A DNA stretch of 6,081 nucleotides from an uncultured Porphyromonadaceae bacterium (GTDB lineage Bacteria > Bacteroidota > Bacteroidia > Bacteroidales > Muribaculaceae): positions 1-6,081 of the forward strand of contig CAMWOD010000083.1 in NCBI GenBank assembly GCA_947175715.1, written 5' to 3'. This document shows positions 5,874 through 6,081 of the stretch, piece after piece (the stretch's first letter is position 1; each line of letters begins with the position of its first letter). Made by a program: the position numbers and the translations under genes. Below the pieces are notes generated by a model. That model was not told the DNA's origin. It searched no databases and saw nothing but the letters and a program-made list of their open reading frames with translations.

Positions 5874-6081
5874 ATGCCTACAATTCAGCAATTAGTGAGA
5901 AAAGGGCGCAACTCGCTCGTGGATAAGAGCAAGTCGCCCGCGCTCGACTCATGCCCCCAGCGTCGCGGCGTGTGCGTGCGCGTCTACACCACCACCCCCA
6001 AGAAGCCTAACTCGGCAATGCGAAAGGTAGCCCGCGTGCGCCTAACCAATGGTAAGGAGGTCAACTCCTACATCCCCGGTG
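5874..6081 (+). CDS. rpsL: Ribosomal protein S12, 5' part (runs off window)
   Basis: The first 69 codons of S12 are present, beginning MPTIQQLVRKGR. S12 is a protein of the 30S decoding centre. SPALDSCPQRRGVC and VYTTTPKKPNSAMRK are unmistakable. Lys43 and Lys44 in the PKKPNS loop, the classical streptomycin-resistance positions, are both lysine, so this part is of the sensitive type; the second hot spot near residue 88 lies beyond the window. The start ATG is preceded by A-rich sequence without a Shine-Dalgarno, as usual for Bacteroidales. It has its own strong promoter and a ~140-nt leader, so it is probably the first gene of the str operon (rpsL, rpsG, fusA by family knowledge), separate from the GT4 gene upstream. 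Confidence 0.97.
   Translation, partial: MPTIQQLVRKGRNSLVDKSKSPALDSCPQRRGVCVRVYTTTPKKPNSAMRKVARVRLTNGKEVNSYIPG

Overview
The window looks like a chromosomal segment of a gut-type Bacteroidales bacterium, possibly Muribaculaceae-like. Three things support this. The rpsL N-terminus is of Bacteroidales type. The promoters fit the Bacteroidetes pattern (TAnnTTTG at -7, TTTG at -33). No gene start has a convincing Shine-Dalgarno sequence. The family-level placement is an inference.

Left part (1-1695): two glycosyltransferase genes meet tail to tail. The rightward one enters from outside the window and is interrupted by two in-frame TAG codons at 22-24 and 82-84, so it reads as a decayed family-2-like glycosyltransferase. 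The leftward one (745-1695) is an intact family 2 glycosyltransferase. Their 3' ends overlap by 21 bp. Both are probably accessory surface-polysaccharide genes.

Middle (1696-5599): a compact 122-bp divergent regulatory region carries two back-to-back TATCTTTG promoter boxes that form an exact inverted repeat. On its right side there is also a strong hairpin in the leader RNA. It drives a tight rightward gene set: a CPA2-type cation:proton antiporter with a cytoplasmic tandem USP-like tail, rfbC/rmlC (dTDP-4-dehydrorhamnose 3,5-epimerase) 9 bp later, and a GT4 glycosyltransferase that starts inside the rfbC stop codon (ATGA overlap). Epimerase and glycosyltransferase would cooperate in making and transferring a deoxysugar. 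The antiporter is a less obvious partner.

Right end (5600-6081): a 274-bp spacer holds a degenerate 9-bp tandem repeat, a textbook Bacteroidales promoter and a roughly 140-nt leader with two mutually exclusive potential RNA hairpins. After it comes the 5' part of rpsL (ribosomal protein S12), which runs off the window.

Nothing here is a clearly new multi-gene system. The most interesting items are the promoter-box inverted repeat, the foldable rpsL leader, the phased 9-bp repeats, the double-TAG glycosyltransferase and the antiporter that lacks the usual membrane aspartate.
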